Positions 61,132 to 64,000 of a stretch of 64,000 bases of DNA are shown piece by piece (the first letter of the stretch is position 1; each line of letters starts with the position of its first letter). The position numbers and the translations under genes are program-made. Below the pieces are notes generated by a model that was given only the letters and a program-made list of their open reading frames with translations, was not told the origin of the DNA and did not search any database. The stretch comes from Apostichopus japonicus (Eukaryota; Echinodermata; Holothuroidea; Aspidochirotida; Stichopodidae). The stretch covers positions 16,823,001 to 16,887,000 of the forward strand of contig NC_092568.1 in the NCBI RefSeq assembly GCF_037975245.1, written 5' to 3'.

Positions 61132-61459
61132 GAGAAGCATGTCTCAACAACGTTCACTGTCACAGACAAACCTCATGACCAACTTCCAGTACCCTCCACC
61201 TCATCAAGGAATCAGAGGGAGGTCGCCGTCTGTGAAGAGCCAGTCGTCAGTACGTAGCTCTAACGAAGACCGGGATCATGTTCAAACCCTCGGCCATAAT
61301 GGGTCTGCTGGCTCATGGAGCAGAGGCCACTCGTATCAGGGTAAACACCAGCCTCCACCGGCTGTGAACCAACGCTCATTCCAGTCGAGGCGAAGTAAAT
61401 CGGTCAGTCACATGGATATGTCACAATCTAGCCAAAGTCAACATCAGAATTATATCAGG
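61132..61459 (+). CDS. Serine/glutamine-rich coding exon of an unrecognised gene
   Basis: The acceptor (TGATATTCAG) ends at 61131 and the donor CAG/GTAAAC begins at 61460. The open frame spans the exon: RSMSQQRSLSQTNLMTNFQ, then YPPPHQGIRGRSPSVKSQSS, later RSKSVSHMDMSQSSQSQH. The Met at 61139 could be the start, or the exon could be internal (RS before it is in frame). It ends two bases into a codon. The low-complexity S/Q/R/H composition with RSxS motifs suggests a disordered, phosphorylatable region of a cytoskeletal or signalling protein. Without a domain I cannot name it. Confidence 0.65.
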
Positions 61460-61522
61460 TAAACCCGCCACTGTAATCCTCAAGGCGAGAAGTTGTCAAA
61501 GACCTTACTACCAGTTGTTAGG

Positions 61523-61654
61523 CTAGGTTAGAAGGTGTGCGTAGGTAATGGAGACTAGGTTAGTAGGTGTGCGTAGGTAACTTAGGAGACTAGGTTAGTA
61601 GGTGTGCGTAGGTAAAGGAGAATAGGTTAGTAGGTGTGCGTAGGTAAAGGAGAC
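61523..61654. repeat. Intronic minisatellite, 32-35 bp, four units
   Basis: TAGGTTAGTAGGTGTGCGTA followed by GGTAA and (A/T)GGAGA is repeated from 61523, 61555, 61590 and 61622. It lies just past the donor of the 61-kb exon, and each unit contains AGGTAA, a donor-like string. Confidence 0.9.
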
Positions 61655-61738
61655 AGGTAAGTGTTATGAGTGGGGGAGAGAGGGGGAGGGAGTTTACGTA
61701 ATTGACCATTAAACAAAACTCCTAGGGTTTTCCTGCAG

Positions 61739-61759
61739 TAATGGAACAACTAATGTAAG
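61739..61759 (+). CDS. Candidate 21-nt microexon
   Basis: GGGTTTTCCTGCAG precedes and GTATTC follows 21 bases that would continue the 61-kb exon in frame (Ser, then NGTTNV), leaving the phase unchanged. A length divisible by three fits an optional microexon. This rests only on splice signals and phase. Confidence 0.35.
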
Positions 61760-61764
61760 GTATT

Positions 61765-63285
61765 CTTTGTATTGTACTCTCTGTCATAATCTCGATCTGA
61801 ATGTTTATAAAACTTTGCCTCAATGTCTCTTGAGAATGATAAATATGTAGTTAGCATCTGTGGGAGTTCCTATGATGAGGTATTCTACGGATGCAATCCA
61901 TGAGTAGGACAACAGACTCTCACAGCTGAAAGCAAAGAGGACTCTCTTCTCTTGATAATTTTGCAACCCCTTTTAGAAAACTAATCGCAAGCAAAGTTTA
62001 GACCTTTGTTTTACAACGTAGAATACACGCAGCGACTTTGCAACCTGCTGTCTCTCCAACTACTGAGCGTATTTTAGCTTCTTTGTTTTTAAGATCATTT
62101 CAAGTTAACTATTTATAGGTCATAACAAATGCTTTGGAGTAGACATGCAGTTAAAGCTTGTGATTGGTTATTAGTAGCTCCATATAGTGAAAGTATAATC
62201 TGCGATCAATCAATTCCATGAAGCGACATTACTCCTCATCTTATACTGCAGGACAGAACTAAATTCTTACCAACATTCTTTAATCCTCATTTGAACAATA
62301 CTGCATGTTCCATTTGAAATTTTCTTGTCTGATCTATTCCCCACCAATAAATGTCTTTAAACAAACTTGGCCCAAACTTATGCCATTTAATAACATGTTA
62401 GTTGTGATTTAAGAAGTTAAATTTTAAAGTTAAGAGATAAATTTTGGGTCTAAAATTACACAACAGTGTTTTATGGTACTTTGAGTGACCAGCAAGGGCA
62501 TACCGTATCAGGTCGAGGAAACAGCCAGATGTCAATGTAACAGTAACAGGTGTTTGTCAGATGTGGCGTGCAAAATAACAGGAAGAGAAGATATTTACAT
62601 TATTATTCAAGTAAAGTTATTGTAATTATTTACTCTTTTTTTTTTTCCCGGTTTTTTTAGATGTATTGTCCTGTCTTTAGGTTAGAAATATCAGGAAGGA
62701 AATTTATGTTTATGTACTCAAGTGTGGGGGAGTAAAGTCCCATTAAATCACTTCAATTTCAAATTTTGACAATGTTTGCCAAAGATAAAAATTTGGGAAT
62801 ACTTATGCCAACAGTGATCTTTCACTTCAACTAGATTGTGATATTTTAAAGTATGTGCTGAAATTAAGAAAATTTATGCTCAAAAACATCAGTAACGTTT
62901 ACCTGTAGAAAACGGTTGAAAAGTATCTGTTTGTACCGTTAATTGTAAAAGTGGTAGCTGTCGTTCGTACCAAAACTTAGAAAACAAAAAAAAATCCTTT
63001 TCCAAATACTTAAAATATCCCCGAATTGTTTCCAACCTGTCAACACAACTGACAGAGATACATCATCCACAAACATGAATTCTTGAAAATTCAGATAATT
63101 CAGAACACATTTCTTACATTGCTTCACCTTTGGTTTATAGTGAAAGCAATCACTGATTTAGTACAGCTGTTCCTGTAGCCTAATTTGCTTTTAAAGTTAT
63201 GAATGACCTATGCAGTGCTCAGACCATCCAAGTTCTAGACTTAGTGTACAGTGGTTCCACTATAAAATAATTTGCCTTCTTTAAA
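61765..63285. other. Presumed intron
   Basis: AT-rich, with a T-tract at 62634-62646. No exon candidate is seen. Confidence 0.4.
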
Positions 63286-63293
63286 TGTAGAAA

Positions 63294-63488
63294 TTGATTT
63301 GCTTAATAGGCTTGGGAAACCTAACAAGAACAAAAAATCCTTGCAAAGCTGCCTATAATCTGCTTATAGACAATTGCATGACAGATAGTGAAGTTGGGTC
63401 TGCAAAGCTTCCAACTGCAAATTTAGGAACACAAATGAACAAAGAAAAACAGAAAAATGCTAAAGCTGCAGGCTCTCAGTTACAGTAA
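63294..63488 (+). CDS. Weak coding candidate
   Basis: An open frame includes TDSEVGSAKLPTANLGTQMN and KEKQKNAKAAGSQLQ, ending at TAA. An AG after CTGCTTATAG (63369) could serve as an acceptor. No donor is present and the phase relation to the neighbouring exons is unclear. Confidence 0.25.
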   Translation: MICLIGLGNLTRTKNPCKAAYNLLIDNCMTDSEVGSAKLPTANLGTQMNKEKQKNAKAAGSQLQ

Positions 63489-63957
63489 TCTCTAGTGATG
63501 TGCATACTAGCATATCAGTAGGCTATAACATTAGGCTATAATGTTAAGGTTACTAAAGATACACCAGAGAATTTTACTGCATACACTAAGAGTTGAAGTT
63601 TAGTTTAGGATTGTAGAAACCTCGCATCAAAATTATTTTCATTCCAACTAATCCATATTCCGTAAACGGTTACAGGAACTGGATGTATACCGTAACATCA
63701 CCTATGTTCTTGAAATTCCTAAAGGCCTGAACCTTAATATTACTCACAGTGTTTGGGTGTCACATCATTGGCTGATGTATCGTATATATGTATCTATATC
63801 ATAGCAATTAATATCCTTCAAGTGTGTGCTGAATCACCAACCAAAATATAATATCACATGTACTTATATGAAAAAGCCGATTTGTACTTAGCAATATTTT
63901 TTATTTAAATTTTGTACTTTGAAGGTTGTTTAACTGAACATTGTATGTTTCACACAG

Positions 63958-64000
63958 ACTTAGAGGATCGTTATGGATTCATTAGTTACTATACAACAGA
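63958..64000 (+). CDS. Partial exon at right edge
   Basis: The acceptor (TGTATGTTTCACACAG) ends at 63957. Only one frame stays open to the window edge: LEDRYGFISYYTT. It needs a single base from the preceding exon, whereas the 61-kb exon leaves two, so another exon must intervene if both belong to one gene. The DRYGF string recalls the lead-in to some Rab-GAP (TBC) domains, but this is too short to assign. Confidence 0.4.

Noticed and set aside
1-64000. CRISPR array, operon, prophage or toxin-antitoxin type system
   Set aside because: The tandem arrays have no unique spacers, there are no dense co-directional genes, and the intron-split TRAPPC6 gene shows that this is animal nuclear DNA.

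Overview
This is a AT-rich stretch of animal nuclear DNA. It has short coding exons split by long introns with GT/AG borders, eukaryotic poly(A) signals, many decayed transposons and several minisatellites, and no operon-like layout. Together with CR1/L2-type retroelement remains, TTAA-target miniature transposons and blocks rich in TAGGCCTA-like words, this suggests a marine invertebrate deuterostome, most likely an echinoderm. That placement is an inference from style, not a proven identification.

The one gene identified with confidence is TRAPPC6 (Bet3-family subunit of the TRAPP vesicle-tethering complex). It lies on the minus strand in five coding exons between 40632 and 34606, and the exons join in phase into a complete 155-residue protein. 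Intron 1 (around 39962-39895) and intron 4 (34801-34725) each hold a cryptic or alternative exon candidate on the same strand. Just upstream of the start codon are a decayed L2/CR1 retrotransposon tail and a hAT-like miniature element with a near-perfect 8-bp target duplication.

Left part (1-34600): mostly repeats. It holds three copies of a ~350-bp TTAA-flanked miniature transposon, one of them cut by the window edge; a second TTAA family with 13-bp terminal repeats and a central hairpin; a 77-bp minisatellite whose units alternate in two forms; a 91-bp tandem array of exactly seven units next to a broken reverse-transcriptase gene; and a 614-bp element with 16-bp terminal repeats. Two further minus-strand coding exons are plausible: a first exon at 26184-26026 and a terminal exon at 32204-31970.

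Right part (42000-64000): several plus-strand exon candidates. They include a 3' end at 53884-53926 with stop and AATAAA, a serine/glutamine-rich exon at 61132-61459, possible microexons at 56636-56660 and 61739-61759, and a partial exon at the right edge. I could not name these genes. A repeat family carrying a tRNA-Thr-like module occurs at 29.5 kb and twice, head to head, at 59.1-59.4 kb.

I see no bacterial-type system, CRISPR array, rRNA gene or intact mobile element. The most unusual observations are the tRNA-like module embedded inside a larger repeat, the paired TTAA families, the phase-compatible extra exon in TRAPPC6 and a perfect 34-bp palindrome at 50216-50249.
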